Assembly (NCBI RefSeq): GCF_002206635.1
Contig: NZ_NGUO01000002.1
Coordinates: forward strand, 124,001 to 188,000
DNA: 64,000 nucleotides
DNA from: Polynucleobacter aenigmaticus
GTDB lineage: Bacteria > Pseudomonadota > Gammaproteobacteria > Burkholderiales > Burkholderiaceae
Direction: 5' to 3'
This document shows positions 28,916 through 38,211 of the stretch, one piece after another. The notes below the pieces were generated by a model, which was not told where the DNA came from, made no database searches, and saw nothing but the letters and a program-made list of their open reading frames with translations. Position numbers and translations under genes: made by a program. Numbering within the stretch: position 1 is the stretch's first letter; every line of letters begins with the position of its first letter.

Positions 28916-29779
28916 TTAGTGGGCAATTTTTCCAAAACTACCGCTATTGAAATCCTGCATCGCCTGAGCGATCTCTTCTTTGGTATTCATAACAAAGGGG
29001 CCATATCCAACAATCGGCTCGTCAATCGGTTCTCCACTAAGCAATAAGGCAACAGAGTCCTCCAAGACATTAACTTGGATATCTTCGCCCTGCTTGCTAA
29101 ACATCAACATCTGAGCATCTTTTGCTACTATGCCCTCACCAGCCTCAATAGCGCCCTTCAGAACAACGAGGGAGGTATTCCACCCTTCAGGCACAGGAAT
29201 AGTAGATGAGCCCTTCTTTAATTTCAAATCAATGACATTTAGCGGAGTAAAAGTATTGGCAGGTCCTTTATGGCTATTGAACTCCCCTGCAATGATGCGT
29301 GCTTGTCCTGCGCCATTCTTCAAATTGACCACCGGAATCTGCTTATTCAGAATAGCCTGCTAGCCCGGCTGAGTCATTTTGAGTTTAGTTGGTAAATTCA
29401 CCCACAGTTGCACCATATCTAATGTGCCACCATTTTTGGCAAAACCTTCCGAATGAAACTCTTCATGCAAGATGCCAGAGCCAGCAGTCATCCATTGCAC
29501 ATCACCAGGGCCAATGACACCGCCCTGACCAGTTGAATCCTTGTGGGCCACTTCACCCTCGTAAACAATCGTGACTGTTTCAAAACCACGATGGGGGTGT
29601 GAGCCCACACCCTTGCGCTCAGTCGTTGGAAGAAACTCTGCCGGACCTGCGTAATCAAGCATCAAGAACGGGCTCATTTGTTTTCCTAAATCTTGATAGA
29701 AAAACAATGTGCGCACTGGGAAGCCGTCGCCAACCCAGTGGCCCTGATCATTTCCTTGTATGCCGATTACTTGTTTCAT
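28916..29779 (-). pseudogene. Pirin family gene interrupted by an in-frame stop
   Basis: The two halves form one 288-codon frame interrupted only by TAG at 29362-29360, codon 140. The first half begins at the ATG at 29779 (GGGGAAAC upstream) and holds the pirin metal site, with GSHPHRGFETVTIVYEGE and ILHEEFHSEG. The second half resumes in phase with QAILNKQIPVVNLKNGAG. Pirins normally have tyrosine at this point in a P-x-Y-Q context, so a single TAT/TAC-to-TAG change explains the break. Pirins are cupin Fe proteins, some with quercetinase activity. Sequencing error, readthrough or decay are all possible. Confidence 0.85.
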
Positions 29780-29819
29780 AGTTTCCCCAATATATTTACA
29801 GCCAATACTTCCAAGCCAA

Positions 29820-30377
29820 TTACTTGCTTTTAAATTCGCTGGCAATCTTAGCAATACGCTCACCATAAAGACGGGCAGTCTCTAAATCACCTATATTCAC
29901 TTCATCCGCACTGGCATCTGAAGGCGTCTGCATCATGGCGCCAGCAGATGAGCCGACATAGTTCACATCATCACGCCTAGCTGCTTTGGTGTTGGAAGGC
30001 ATTAAACCAGTACCCACCCAAATTCCTGAGTGCTGCATCGCCAAGGTAAAGAAATAATGCAATGTGGAATGCTTATCCCCATTCATCGTGGCAGAGTTCG
30101 TGAAGCCACCGAATACCTTATCTTTCCACTGTTGTGTAAACCATGGCTTAGAGCTGGCATCAGCAAACTTCTTAAACTGCCAGCTGACTGTACCCATATA
30201 GGTTGGAGAGCCAAATACAATGGCATCGGCTACATTTAAAGCCTCCCACTGCGCATCAGTAATATTGCCTTCAGCATCAATCGCTACCAGAGTGCCATTA
30301 GCGCCTTTTGCAACTGCTTCAGCCTGTTTAACGGTGTGGCCATAACCACTATGAAATATAACGGCTACTTTAGTCAT
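29820..30377 (-). CDS. Flavodoxin-fold NAD(P)H:quinone oxidoreductase-like protein
   Basis: A 185-aa WrbA-like flavodoxin. The FMN phosphate loop HSGYGHTVKQAE is at 9-20, with GSPTYMGTVSW and a later GGFTNSATMNGDK segment. It probably makes two-electron quinone reductions that avoid semiquinone radicals. It lies between doxX and the pirin gene in an operon headed by marR, a set commonly linked to quinone or electrophile stress. Substrate specificity is inferred only. Confidence 0.88.
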   Translation of the reverse strand: MTKVAVIFHSGYGHTVKQAEAVAKGANGTLVAIDAEGNITDAQWEALNVADAIVFGSPTYMGTVSWQFKKFADASSKPWFTQQWKDKVFGGFTNSATMNGDKHSTLHYFFTLAMQHSGIWVGTGLMPSNTKAARRDDVNYVGSSAGAMMQTPSDASADEVNIGDLETARLYGERIAKIASEFKSK

Positions 30378-30401
30378 GATTTTTTCCTTAGATGAATAAA
30401 A

Positions 30402-30812
30402 TTACTTCGCTACCTTGCGACCGTCAATACTGAAACCACCAGCACCAGCAGAAGCGAGAATTAAAAGACCGCCCATGACGGCAATATTCTTAAAGAATAA
30501 TAATTGTGCAATGAATACCGCGTCAGCGGGAGCGGCCCAGAATGCATGGCCAGTAACTGCTGCGATTAAAGTAAAGAGCGCCATGATCAAAGCAACCACT
30601 CTTGTGTGGAAGCCCACGAGCAAAGCAATACTACCTACAACCTCAATCACAATTGTTGCTACCAAAGAAAACACTGGTGCTGGAATACCTAATGATGCGA
30701 AATAAGCTAAGGTTCCCTCAAAGCCAGCCAGCTTTGACAGTCCCGCTGGTAAAAACAAGGCCACAATTAAGATTCGACCGATAAGATTTAATGCGTTTTG
30801 ATATGTTTTCAT
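30402..30812 (-). CDS. DoxX family membrane protein
   Basis: A 136-aa inner-membrane protein with four predicted helices. It begins with an NLIGRILIVALFLPAGLSKL segment typical of DoxX, and GLLILASAGAGGFSID is near the end. DoxX members are poorly characterised and often lie in oxidative or thiol-stress operons. The gene is 24 bp before the flavodoxin gene and 35 bp after marR, and is probably under MarR control. Confidence 0.87.
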   Translation of the reverse strand: MKTYQNALNLIGRILIVALFLPAGLSKLAGFEGTLAYFASLGIPAPVFSLVATIVIEVVGSIALLVGFHTRVVALIMALFTLIAAVTGHAFWAAPADAVFIAQLLFFKNIAVMGGLLILASAGAGGFSIDGRKVAK

Positions 30813-30847
30813 TTGCTATTCTTTTTTAAGACTTCTTTATCTGTTGA

Positions 30848-31264
30848 TTAATTAAATATTGATTTAATACTTTGGAGAGCTATCACTGCCTGCTCTAATT
30901 CTTTTTTACTAAGTTTTCCGAAAGCTTTACCCAGATACTCGACATGCTCCGGAAATACTTTTCTGAACAGCTTGTCGCCACCCTTAGATAAACTGATCTT
31001 GTAACTACGGCCATCTTCAACATTCATCAATTTTTCTATGAGACCTTTAGCCTCTAAGCGCTCTAGAACCCCAGTCATGGTGCCTTTAGAAACAAGTGTC
31101 TTTTCACCCAGCTCCTTACAAGTCATTGGTGGCTGGTTCCCTAAGGTCGCAACAATGTCGAACTGAGTGGTCGTTAAGCCCATCTTCTTAATATGCGCTC
31201 CAGAGTGCGCCTCAAATGCCTGATAAGCCTGAACCAGTCCCTTGACCAGCAATAGGTGATTCAT
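30848..31264 (-). CDS. MarR family transcriptional regulator
   Basis: A 138-aa dimeric winged-helix repressor. The recognition region is TCKELGEKTLVSKGTMTGVLERLEAKGLIEK, followed by the wing DGRSYKISLSKGGDKLF. It has no cysteine near the ligand pocket other than Cys54-like CKELGE, so sensing is more likely by ligand than by thiol oxidation. It is first in its operon and probably autoregulates through the palindrome at its own promoter. The neighbours suggest a quinone, phenol or electrophile inducer, which is inference. Confidence 0.92.
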   Translation of the reverse strand: MNHLLLVKGLVQAYQAFEAHSGAHIKKMGLTTTQFDIVATLGNQPPMTCKELGEKTLVSKGTMTGVLERLEAKGLIEKLMNVEDGRSYKISLSKGGDKLFRKVFPEHVEYLGKAFGKLSKKELEQAVIALQSIKSIFN

Positions 31265-31292
31265 CTTGATACCTTATTTAGTTTGTATACGT

Positions 31293-31318
31293 ACTAGTTT
31301 AGTACTAGTTTGTACTAA
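31293..31318. promoter_or_regulatory. Putative MarR operator
   Basis: The inverted repeat TTAGTAC-N6-GTACTAA occupies 31299-31318. The octamer ACTAGTTT also occurs twice in direct orientation 11 bp apart (31293-31300 and 31304-31311), close to one helical turn. It fills the spacer and touches the -10 box of the marR promoter, so bound protein would block RNA polymerase. This is a textbook arrangement for MarR autorepression. Confidence 0.72.
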
Positions 31319-31324
31319 ATGCAA
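31296..31324 (-). promoter_or_regulatory. marR operon promoter
   Basis: On the minus strand TTGCAT (31324-31319) and TAAACT (31301-31296) are exactly 17 bp apart, a good sigma-70 promoter. The expected start is near 31289, about 25 bases before the marR ATG. The spacer is filled by the inverted repeat annotated separately. Confidence 0.7.
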
Positions 31325-31425
31325 GGGCCCAAAAAAACACTCACCATTTTTAGCGGCCAAGCATTGATATAGGCAGCCTAAGAAAGGTTTGCGGACTCTT
31401 CTTTGCCCCGGAAGATATAGAAAGG

Positions 31426-31445
31426 AAAATGGGAAAATATTCCCA
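31426..31445 (-). terminator. Possible weak terminator after glmS
   Basis: A 6-bp stem TGGGAA/TTCCCA with a four-base loop lies at 31430-31445. On the minus strand it is followed by TTTTCC. It is about 40 bases past the glmS stop codon. The stem is short and AT-rich, so this is tentative. The rest of the 220-bp interval 31265-31484 holds the marR promoter and no convincing gene. Confidence 0.3.
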
Positions 31446-31484
31446 GTGGGGTGAAGCAGCAAAACCTAGGAGGTAAAACAGGGA

Positions 31485-33317
31485 TTACTCTACGGTAACC
31501 GACTTTGCCAAGTTACGGGGTTTGTCGACATCAGTACCCAGGGCACAAGCCGTGTGATACGCCAAAAGCTGCAATGGAACTACATGCAAGATTGGGGAGA
31601 GGTTGCCATAGTGCTCAGGCAGGCGAATCACGTTGATACCTTCGCTGCTTGTAATATCCGTATCTTGGTCAGCAAACACATACAACTTGCCACCACGTGC
31701 TTTGACTTCCTGCATATTGGATTTAAGCTTCTCCAACAAGTCATCTTTTGGTGCCACTGTGACTACTGGCATCTTCTCAGTAACGAGCGCAAGCGGTCCA
31801 TGCTTTAACTCACCAGCGGGATAGGCTTCAGCATGAATATAAGAAATCTCTTTGAGTTTGAGCGCGCCTTCAAGGGCAATCGGGTAATGCATACCACGAC
31901 CCAAGAACAAAGCATTCTCACATTTAGCAAATGCAGTACTCCACGCTATGATCTGTGGCTCAAGTGCTAAGACCGCATGCAAAGCTTTTGGCAAATGGCG
32001 TAGGTCACGTAAAAGCTCTTTTTCTCGCTCGGGGCTCACTTTGCCCGCACGTTTAGCCAATGAGACGGTCAGTAAGTAGAGTGCGACTAGCTGAGTCGTA
32101 AAGGCTTTCGTAGATGCCACACCAATCTCAGTACCGGCCTTAGTTAAGAAATTCCAATGGGTTTCGCGAACCATGGCGCTACTGGCAACGTTACAAATAG
32201 CTAAGGTGTATTGATGACCCAGTGCCTGTGCGTGACGCAAAGCAGCCAAGGTATCAGCAGTTTCACCAGATTGGGACACAACAACAATGAGCGTAGTTGG
32301 ATTAGGTACGGTTGTGCGATAACGATACTCACTAGCAATTTCTACCTGCGTCGGAATACCAGCAAGATCTTCTAACCAATATTTGGCAACACATGCAGAG
32401 TAATAACTTGTGCCGCACGCCAAGATCAAAATTTGATCGAACTTTTTCCACTGCTCAGGATCTGCATTAAATAACTCTGGGCCAAAGCTAGCAATATTGG
32501 CAAGCGTGTCACCAATTGCTCTTGGTTGCTCAAAGATCTCTTTTTGCATGTAATGCTGATAAGGCCCAAGATCTACAGAGTCAGCTTGAGCGGGCATAGC
32601 CTTATGCTCTCTTTGTGCCGCTTTGCCAGATTGATCAATGATCTCAACACTATCAGCCTTCAGAATAGCAATATCACCCTCTTCAAGGTACATCATCGAA
32701 TGGGCGCGTCCAGCTAAAGCCAAAGCATCAGAGGCAAGGAAATTTTCATTCTCACCAAGTGCCACCACCAATGGGGACCCAACGCGTGCACCCACCAAAA
32801 CATCTGGACGATCTTGTGCAATGACACCAATCGCATAAGCGCCATGCAGCCTTGGCAATACTGATCTAACTGAAGCAACTAGATCCATTTGTTTGCTGGA
32901 TACATAAGCTTGATGAATTAAATGCGCAATGACTTCGGTATCTGTTTCTGAAGTAAAGATATACCCCGCAGCCTTTAATTCAGTACGCAGGGATTCATAG
33001 TTTTCAATAATGCCGTTGTGAACAACAGCGATCAATCCACCAGAAATATGGGGATGTGCATTTTGTGTGTCTGGCTTGCCGTGTGTTGCCCAGCGAGTAT
33101 GCGCGATACCTAAGGTGCCATGAAAATCTTTGCCCTGCTCCGCCAACTCGGAAACACGGGCAGTAGTGCGGGCGCGTTCAATCGGATGCTGCTCATCATT
33201 GCCATTAATTACTGCAAAACCACAAGAATCATAGCCGCGGTACTCAAGACGGCGCAGGCCTTCAATCAACACATCAACAATATTCTCGCGCGATGCTGCG
33301 CCAACAATTCCGCACAT
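31485..33317 (-). CDS. glmS: Glutamine--fructose-6-phosphate aminotransferase
   Basis: Makes glucosamine-6-phosphate from fructose-6-phosphate and glutamine, the entry to UDP-GlcNAc for peptidoglycan and LPS. It is 610 aa. MCGIVGA at the N-terminus supplies the nucleophilic Cys2 of the glutaminase domain. Two SIS sugar-binding domains follow (CGTSYYSA and [10 protein letters not shown]) and the terminus is KSVTVE. It overlaps glmU by one base, so the two UDP-GlcNAc genes form an operon. Confidence 0.97.
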   Translation of the reverse strand: MCGIVGAASRENIVDVLIEGLRRLEYRGYDSCGFAVINGNDEQHPIERARTTARVSELAEQGKDFHGTLGIAHTRWATHGKPDTQNAHPHISGGLIAVVHNGIIENYESLRTELKAAGYIFTSETDTEVIAHLIHQAYVSSKQMDLVASVRSVLPRLHGAYAIGVIAQDRPDVLVGARVGSPLVVALGENENFLASDALALAGRAHSMMYLEEGDIAILKADSVEIIDQSGKAAQREHKAMPAQADSVDLGPYQHYMQKEIFEQPRAIGDTLANIASFGPELFNADPEQWKKFDQILILACGTSYYSACVAKYWLEDLAGIPTQVEIASEYRYRTTVPNPTTLIVVVSQSGETADTLAALRHAQALGHQYTLAICNVASSAMVRETHWNFLTKAGTEIGVASTKAFTTQLVALYLLTVSLAKRAGKVSPEREKELLRDLRHLPKALHAVLALEPQIIAWSTAFAKCENALFLGRGMHYPIALEGALKLKEISYIHAEAYPAGELKHGPLALVTEKMPVVTVAPKDDLLEKLKSNMQEVKARGGKLYVFADQDTDITSSEGINVIRLPEHYGNLSPILHVVPLQLLAYHTACALGTDVDKPRNLAKSVTVE

Positions 33318-34792
33318 TATTTTTTAGCCTTAACGGATTTTTTGGCACTTACTTTTTTGTCTATTTTTTTCGCTGCTGGCTTTGGGGCAACCTTCTTCAC
33401 TGGTCGTTGCCACTGCAAAGAAATTTGCTTGGCGCGTGAGACTGTTAATTGATTCGGTGGCGCATCCTTTGTTAAGGTTGTACCCGCACCCAATGTAGCC
33501 CCGCGCCCTACGCGCACCGGAGCAACCAACTGAGTATCGGAGCCAATGAAGACATCATCCTCAATAATGGTTTGGTGTTTATTCACACCATCGTAGTTAC
33601 AAGTAATCGTGCCCGCACCAATATTAACTCTGGAGCCAACAATCGAATCACCCACATAAGCCAAATGATTAGCTTTGCTATTGGCAGCAATCTTACTGTT
33701 CTTCACTTCTACAAAGTTGCCAATATGCACATCGTTAGCTAAGTCTGCACCTGGGCGCAAACGCGCATACGGACCAATTAAAGAACTTGGGCCAACCTTT
33801 GCGCCATCAATATGGCTATATGGATGAATCGTGACACCCTTGCCAATTACGCTATTACGAATAATGCAGTAAGGGCCCACTTTTGTACCTGAGGCCAAAG
33901 TGACACGCCCTTGAAAAACGCAACCCACATCAATAAACACATCAGTACCGCACTCTAAGCTTCCACGAATATCTATCCGCGCTGGATCGGCCAAGGAAAC
34001 GCCTGCATCCATCAATATATTTGCTTGATTGAGTTGATGAACTCGCTCGAGCGCTGCCAACTGATCACGACTATTGACGCCAACAGTCTCGTATTCAGCA
34101 TCAGCTTGTGTTGTCCGAATCGGCACACCGTCTTTAACCGCCATCGCAATCACATCAGTCAAATAGTATTCGCCTTGAGCATTGCTGGCACGCAGACCCT
34201 TTAACCACTTCTTAAGCGAGTTAGTTGGTAGAACCATGATTCCGGTATTAATTTCTTGAATGCGCTTTTGCGCAGGCGTCGCATCTTTTTCTTCAACAAT
34301 TGCTTTGACTGATCCATCAATATCACGCACGATGCGGCCATAGCCCGTTGGATCGCTCAGATGTTGAGTCAAAAGCGCTAGAGCAGAATCTTGACCACGT
34401 ACACCGTCAGCCAATTTGGCTAATTTAGAAAGTGTCTTTTTGCTCGTGAGGGGGACATCGCCATAAAGAACCAAAGTAGGCTCATTCACATCCAATTTAG
34501 GCAAGGCTTGCAATAAAGCATGGCCCGTTCCCTTTTGCTCGGCCTGTAGTACGGTGCTCACCTTGCTAAAGCTAGGATCTTGCTCGCTGGCGATCTGAAG
34601 GAATTGTTTTACATCGGCAGCACCATGACCAACCACGACGATTGGACCAGTTTTAGCGCTTTTGCCCTGTAGGTCCAGAGCTGTATTGAGCACATGCTGG
34701 AGAAGCGGTTTCCCGGCCAAGGTTTGAAGAACCTTGGGTAATGCGGATTTCATCCGCTTTCCCTGCCCAGCAGCCAAAATAACGATGTTCAT
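33317..34792 (-). CDS. glmU: Bifunctional GlcN-1-P acetyltransferase / GlcNAc-1-P uridylyltransferase
   Basis: Makes UDP-GlcNAc in two steps. It is 491 aa. The uridylyltransferase motif [11 protein letters not shown] is at 6-16 and the C-terminal half is a left-handed beta-helix with hexapeptide repeats. The acetyltransferase centre is intact ([18 protein letters not shown]). The last 27 or so residues form a lysine/alanine-rich tail absent from most GlmU proteins. It overlaps ttcA by 4 bp at its start and glmS by 1 bp at its end. Confidence 0.96.
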   Translation of the reverse strand: MNIVILAAGQGKRMKSALPKVLQTLAGKPLLQHVLNTALDLQGKSAKTGPIVVVGHGAADVKQFLQIASEQDPSFSKVSTVLQAEQKGTGHALLQALPKLDVNEPTLVLYGDVPLTSKKTLSKLAKLADGVRGQDSALALLTQHLSDPTGYGRIVRDIDGSVKAIVEEKDATPAQKRIQEINTGIMVLPTNSLKKWLKGLRASNAQGEYYLTDVIAMAVKDGVPIRTTQADAEYETVGVNSRDQLAALERVHQLNQANILMDAGVSLADPARIDIRGSLECGTDVFIDVGCVFQGRVTLASGTKVGPYCIIRNSVIGKGVTIHPYSHIDGAKVGPSSLIGPYARLRPGADLANDVHIGNFVEVKNSKIAANSKANHLAYVGDSIVGSRVNIGAGTITCNYDGVNKHQTIIEDDVFIGSDTQLVAPVRVGRGATLGAGTTLTKDAPPNQLTVSRAKQISLQWQRPVKKVAPKPAAKKIDKKVSAKKSVKAKK

Positions 34793-35697
34793 AAAGAGGG
34801 ATTATAAGACCCCTGAATGAGTGTGCCGCAGGCTAATTCATCGATTTCTGTCTCATCAATTGCCTTATCGCCAGTTGACCTGGCAGCAATACCCGACAGT
34901 TCTGTAGAAATCTCTAGATTCTTGAAATCAAATGCCTCCCCATCCATTAAATGAGAGGGGACGATATGGTGCATTGATCGGAATATATTCTCTACGCGGC
35001 CAGGATGCTTCTTCTCCCATTCGCGCAACATGTCTTTCATAGCACCGCGCTGCAAATTTGGCTGACTGCCACAAAGATTGCACGGAATAATTGGGAAGTG
35101 CATATCCACCGCATAACGTTCCAGCAACTTTTCTGGAACATAAGCCAAAGGACGAATCACAATATGCTTGCCGTCATCTGAACGTAGCTTTGGTGGCATT
35201 CCTTTGAGCTTGCCTGCAAAGAACATATTTAGCAACAAGGTTTCTAAGATGTCATCGCGATGATGTCCCAAAGCAATCTTGGTGGCACCCAGTTCATCGG
35301 CTACACGATACAAGATGCCACGACGCAATCGAGAGCATAGTCCGCAAGTGGTTTTGCCTTCTGGAATAACGCGCTTCACGATACTGTAGGTATCTTGATT
35401 CTCAATATGGTACTGAACACCCAAAGCCTTTAAATAGTTCGGCAAAATATCTTCTGGGAATCCTGGCTGCTTCTGATCAAGGTTTACAGCAACAATCTCG
35501 AAATCAATTGGAGCGCGTTCACGCAACTTTAAAAGTATGTCGAGCATGGCATAACTATCTTTACCGCCTGACAAACATACCATCACTTTGTCGCCATCTT
35601 CGATCATGCCAAAGTCGCCAATCGCTTGACCAACTAAACGGCATAGCTTTTTCTCAAGCTTGTTTTCTTCGAAGACGACTTTACGAATATCGCTCAT
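34789..35697 (-). CDS. ttcA: tRNA 2-thiocytidine(32) synthetase
   Basis: An ATP-dependent enzyme that thiolates cytidine 32 in certain tRNAs. It is 302 aa. The PP-loop SGGKDS is at 43-48. The [4Fe-4S] cysteines are in TTCGLC (Cys118, Cys121) and IPCNLC (Cys206, Cys209). [14 protein letters not shown] follows the usual TtcA pattern. The gene overlaps glmU by 4 bp and follows folB after a 27 bp gap. Confidence 0.95.
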   Translation of the reverse strand: MSDIRKVVFEENKLEKKLCRLVGQAIGDFGMIEDGDKVMVCLSGGKDSYAMLDILLKLRERAPIDFEIVAVNLDQKQPGFPEDILPNYLKALGVQYHIENQDTYSIVKRVIPEGKTTCGLCSRLRRGILYRVADELGATKIALGHHRDDILETLLLNMFFAGKLKGMPPKLRSDDGKHIVIRPLAYVPEKLLERYAVDMHFPIIPCNLCGSQPNLQRGAMKDMLREWEKKHPGRVENIFRSMHHIVPSHLMDGEAFDFKNLEISTELSGIAARSTGDKAIDETEIDELACGTLIQGSYNPSL

Positions 35698-35724
35698 AGC
35701 TATTCAATTCTTTTCTGACAACTT

Positions 35725-36120
35725 TTACGCCTGCTTCATCCGAAATACCTCAACGCCTACTGAGTGGCAGTCTGGGTACACGTCTGGCTTAGCCGTGCTG
35801 ACACGAGCAGCAATCACTTTGGGATGCAGCAACATCGCAGTTATGATGTCATCACAGAAGGTCTCTTGCAAGTGAATATGGCCCTGGGAGGACCGCGCCT
35901 TAATAGTTTCACGCATAAAGTCATAATCCACCACCTCTTCTAGCAAGTCTTTGGAAGGGGTATTCATATTCAGGGGAATATACAAATCTACATTCAGGAT
36001 GACGCGCTGCTCAGCCTTCTTCTCAAAATCATGCACACCAATATTGATATAGATTTCATAGTCGCGTAAAAATAAACGACGGCAATCAGCTAATGCTGGA
36101 TGAGAAAGAATAGCGTGCAT
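35725..36120 (-). CDS. folB: Dihydroneopterin aldolase
   Basis: Converts 7,8-dihydroneopterin to 6-hydroxymethyl-dihydropterin in folate synthesis. It is 131 aa. The core FLRDYEIYINIGVHDFEKKAEQRV is followed by VDYDFMRETIK and HLQETFCDDI, where conserved substrate-binding and catalytic residues lie. Its neighbour upstream is a pteridine-reductase-like SDR, consistent with a pterin pair. Confidence 0.93.
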   Translation of the reverse strand: MHAILSHPALADCRRLFLRDYEIYINIGVHDFEKKAEQRVILNVDLYIPLNMNTPSKDLLEEVVDYDFMRETIKARSSQGHIHLQETFCDDIITAMLLHPKVIAARVSTAKPDVYPDCHSVGVEVFRMKQA

Positions 36121-36172
36121 AAATTGTGTATTAACTCTTTCTTTTTAACTTTTTTGTTTTTTATTGGAACAC

Positions 36173-36994
36173 TTAGTTTGTTTTAAACATTACATCGCGT
36201 GAAGATGGCAGTAAGTGTTGTCCACCATCTACATATAAAGTGCTACCAGTAATAGCATTAGAGCTTGCCAAAAATACTGCAGCTTTAGCAATATCACTCG
36301 GTGTGGATGATTTCCCTAGAGGCGTCATTTGATGGGCTTTAGAAAATCCCTCATCAGTTTGATCGCCTGAAGTCAGCGTAATGCCGGGCGCCAATCCAAT
36401 CACTCTTAAGTGAGGGGCAAAATCCACTGCCAACAATTCCACCGAAGTGAGAAGGGCTGCTTTAGATAAGGTGTACGACAAGTAATCTGGATTGAGATTA
36501 ATCAACTTTTGATCGAGTAATTGAATCACCGAGGGGATAGAAAAATCGGTATCAGCTATTTTTCTCGCCCTGCTCTTTTGATATTCAAACATCAACTGAG
36601 ATAGCAAAATTGGCGCAGCTAAATTGACCTGCATATGATCTTGCAAGCTTTTACCATTCAATGGGGTATCAGAATTAGCGCGATCATATTCAAAGATTGA
36701 AGCGCTATTGACTAGGCAATCTAACTCAGCAAACCCACTGATGACAGACTCAAATAAGTTATTGATTTGTGCTTCGTTCGCGAGATCAGCTTTAAATGCC
36801 ATAGCATTGCTTCCGAGCCTTTGGATTTCTGCCACGGTAGCTTGGGCATCTAATTCAGACTGCCCATAATGAACCGCCACATCCCAGCCTTGGCGAGCAA
36901 ACTCCAAAGCAATCTCTCGACCAAGACGCTTGGCAGCGCCGGTCACTAAAACTGCTTTATTTTGCCGAGGTTGTGAGTTTGAACTCAAGTTCAC
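36173..36994 (-). CDS. Pteridine-reductase-like SDR
   Basis: A 273-aa SDR starting at GTG. Instead of the classical glycine pattern it has TGAAKRLG at 18-25, the TGxxxRxG loop typical of pteridine reductases and FolM. The catalytic pair is Tyr174 and Lys178 (YTLSK). Next to folB it may reduce dihydromonapterin or folate, like FolM, and contribute to tetrahydropterin supply. It is divergent from the MidA gene across 25 bp. The family is firm; the exact pterin substrate is inferred. Confidence 0.83.
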   Translation of the reverse strand: MNLSSNSQPRQNKAVLVTGAAKRLGREIALEFARQGWDVAVHYGQSELDAQATVAEIQRLGSNAMAFKADLANEAQINNLFESVISGFAELDCLVNSASIFEYDRANSDTPLNGKSLQDHMQVNLAAPILLSQLMFEYQKSRARKIADTDFSIPSVIQLLDQKLINLNPDYLSYTLSKAALLTSVELLAVDFAPHLRVIGLAPGITLTSGDQTDEGFSKAHQMTPLGKSSTPSDIAKAAVFLASSNAITGSTLYVDGGQHLLPSSRDVMFKTN

Positions 36995-37019
36995 TTAAAT
37001 TCTCTTAGACTAGCGAGCT

Positions 37020-38207
37020 ATGGATATTACCTTGACCAGCCTTGAAACGTCTCATACCGAGCTTCTCAGCCAAAAAATAATGGCAGAAATTGCCTCCCAA
37101 GGCGGCTGGATGGCCTTTTCAAGGTATATGGAAATGGCTTTATACGAGCCAGGAATGGGTTATTACAGCGCTGGGGCCCATAAATTGGGTGCTGGCGGGG
37201 ATTTCACGACCGCCCCAGAACTCTCTCCCTTATTTGGCGCAGCGATTGTTTCAAGCCTTTTACCGATTCTTGAAGGACTTAGAGCGCAAGGCTTGCCTAC
37301 ACAGATTTTAGAGTTTGGTGCTGGTTCAGGCAAATTGGCAGAATCCATTCTGACCCGCCTGAATGATCTGGGCCTCCCCTTGGATAGTTACGACATCATT
37401 GAGATCTCGCCAGATCTGGCCCAAAGACAAGAGGCTCGCCTCAAGGCTCTCCCGGAAAAGCTCAGCATATCCACTCAATGCGCCTGGCCAAGCTCTTTAC
37501 CCAGCAACTTCAAAGGGATCATTCTGGCTAATGAAGTGATTGATGCCATTCCTTGCGATGCCATCATCTATCGAAATGGCTTTTGGTATTGGCAAGGGGT
37601 TACCGTAATTGATGGCAAGCTTGCTTGGTCAATAGGAACACCAGTAGAGCAATCTTTGCTTCCCGAAGTTTTGCTGACGGGTAAATTTTCAGAAGACTAT
37701 GTCACTGAATTACACGCGCCAGCAAATGCCTGGATGCGCCAAGTAGCCAAACATCTTGATACTGGTCTCTTCCTCACTTTTGATTACGGCTTCCCTGAGA
37801 ATGAGTACTACCATGCTCAAAGACTGGAAGGCACGCTGATGGCGCATCATCGCCATCATGCCATTCAAGATCCCTTTCATCTTCCGGGTCTGTGTGATGT
37901 AACGACTCACGTGGAATGGTCTCAGATTGCTCGCAGCGCTTTAGAAGAACAAGCAGATGATGTCTATCTCAGCAATCAAGCGAGTTACCTGCTTGATGCC
38001 GGTATTGGCGATATCGCTCTAGAAATTGGCGACCCAGGCAATCCAGAAACCTTCTTACCGATTTCTAATGCATTGCAAAAGTTATTGTCTGAAGCGGAGA
38101 TGGGGGAGTTGTTTAAGGTCTTTGCATTTACAAAGAATTTGAATACCATATTACCGGGCTATTCCCTGGAAGACCTGCCGGGATTGCGTGGCAGGAACCG
38201 ACTCTAA
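37020..38207 (+). CDS. MidA/NDUFAF7-type SAM-dependent methyltransferase
   Basis: A 395-aa methyltransferase of the DUF185 group. DFTTAPELSPLFG is at 61-73 and the SAM loop EFGAGSGKLA at 98-107; LANEVIDAIP follows. The mitochondrial relative NDUFAF7 methylates an arginine of complex I subunit NDUFS2, so the bacterial protein may modify a respiratory subunit. A complex-I NDUFA9-like gene lies two genes away, which is suggestive only. It ends 4 bp from the convergent cca. Confidence 0.88.
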   Translation: MDITLTSLETSHTELLSQKIMAEIASQGGWMAFSRYMEMALYEPGMGYYSAGAHKLGAGGDFTTAPELSPLFGAAIVSSLLPILEGLRAQGLPTQILEFGAGSGKLAESILTRLNDLGLPLDSYDIIEISPDLAQRQEARLKALPEKLSISTQCAWPSSLPSNFKGIILANEVIDAIPCDAIIYRNGFWYWQGVTVIDGKLAWSIGTPVEQSLLPEVLLTGKFSEDYVTELHAPANAWMRQVAKHLDTGLFLTFDYGFPENEYYHAQRLEGTLMAHHRHHAIQDPFHLPGLCDVTTHVEWSQIARSALEEQADDVYLSNQASYLLDAGIGDIALEIGDPGNPETFLPISNALQKLLSEAEMGELFKVFAFTKNLNTILPGYSLEDLPGLRGRNRL

Positions 38208-38211
38208 GTCT

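Noticed and set aside
31274..31462. 62-codon minus-strand frame between glmS and marR
   Set aside because: It would run through the marR promoter and operator and resembles no protein; the interval is better read as a terminator plus promoter.
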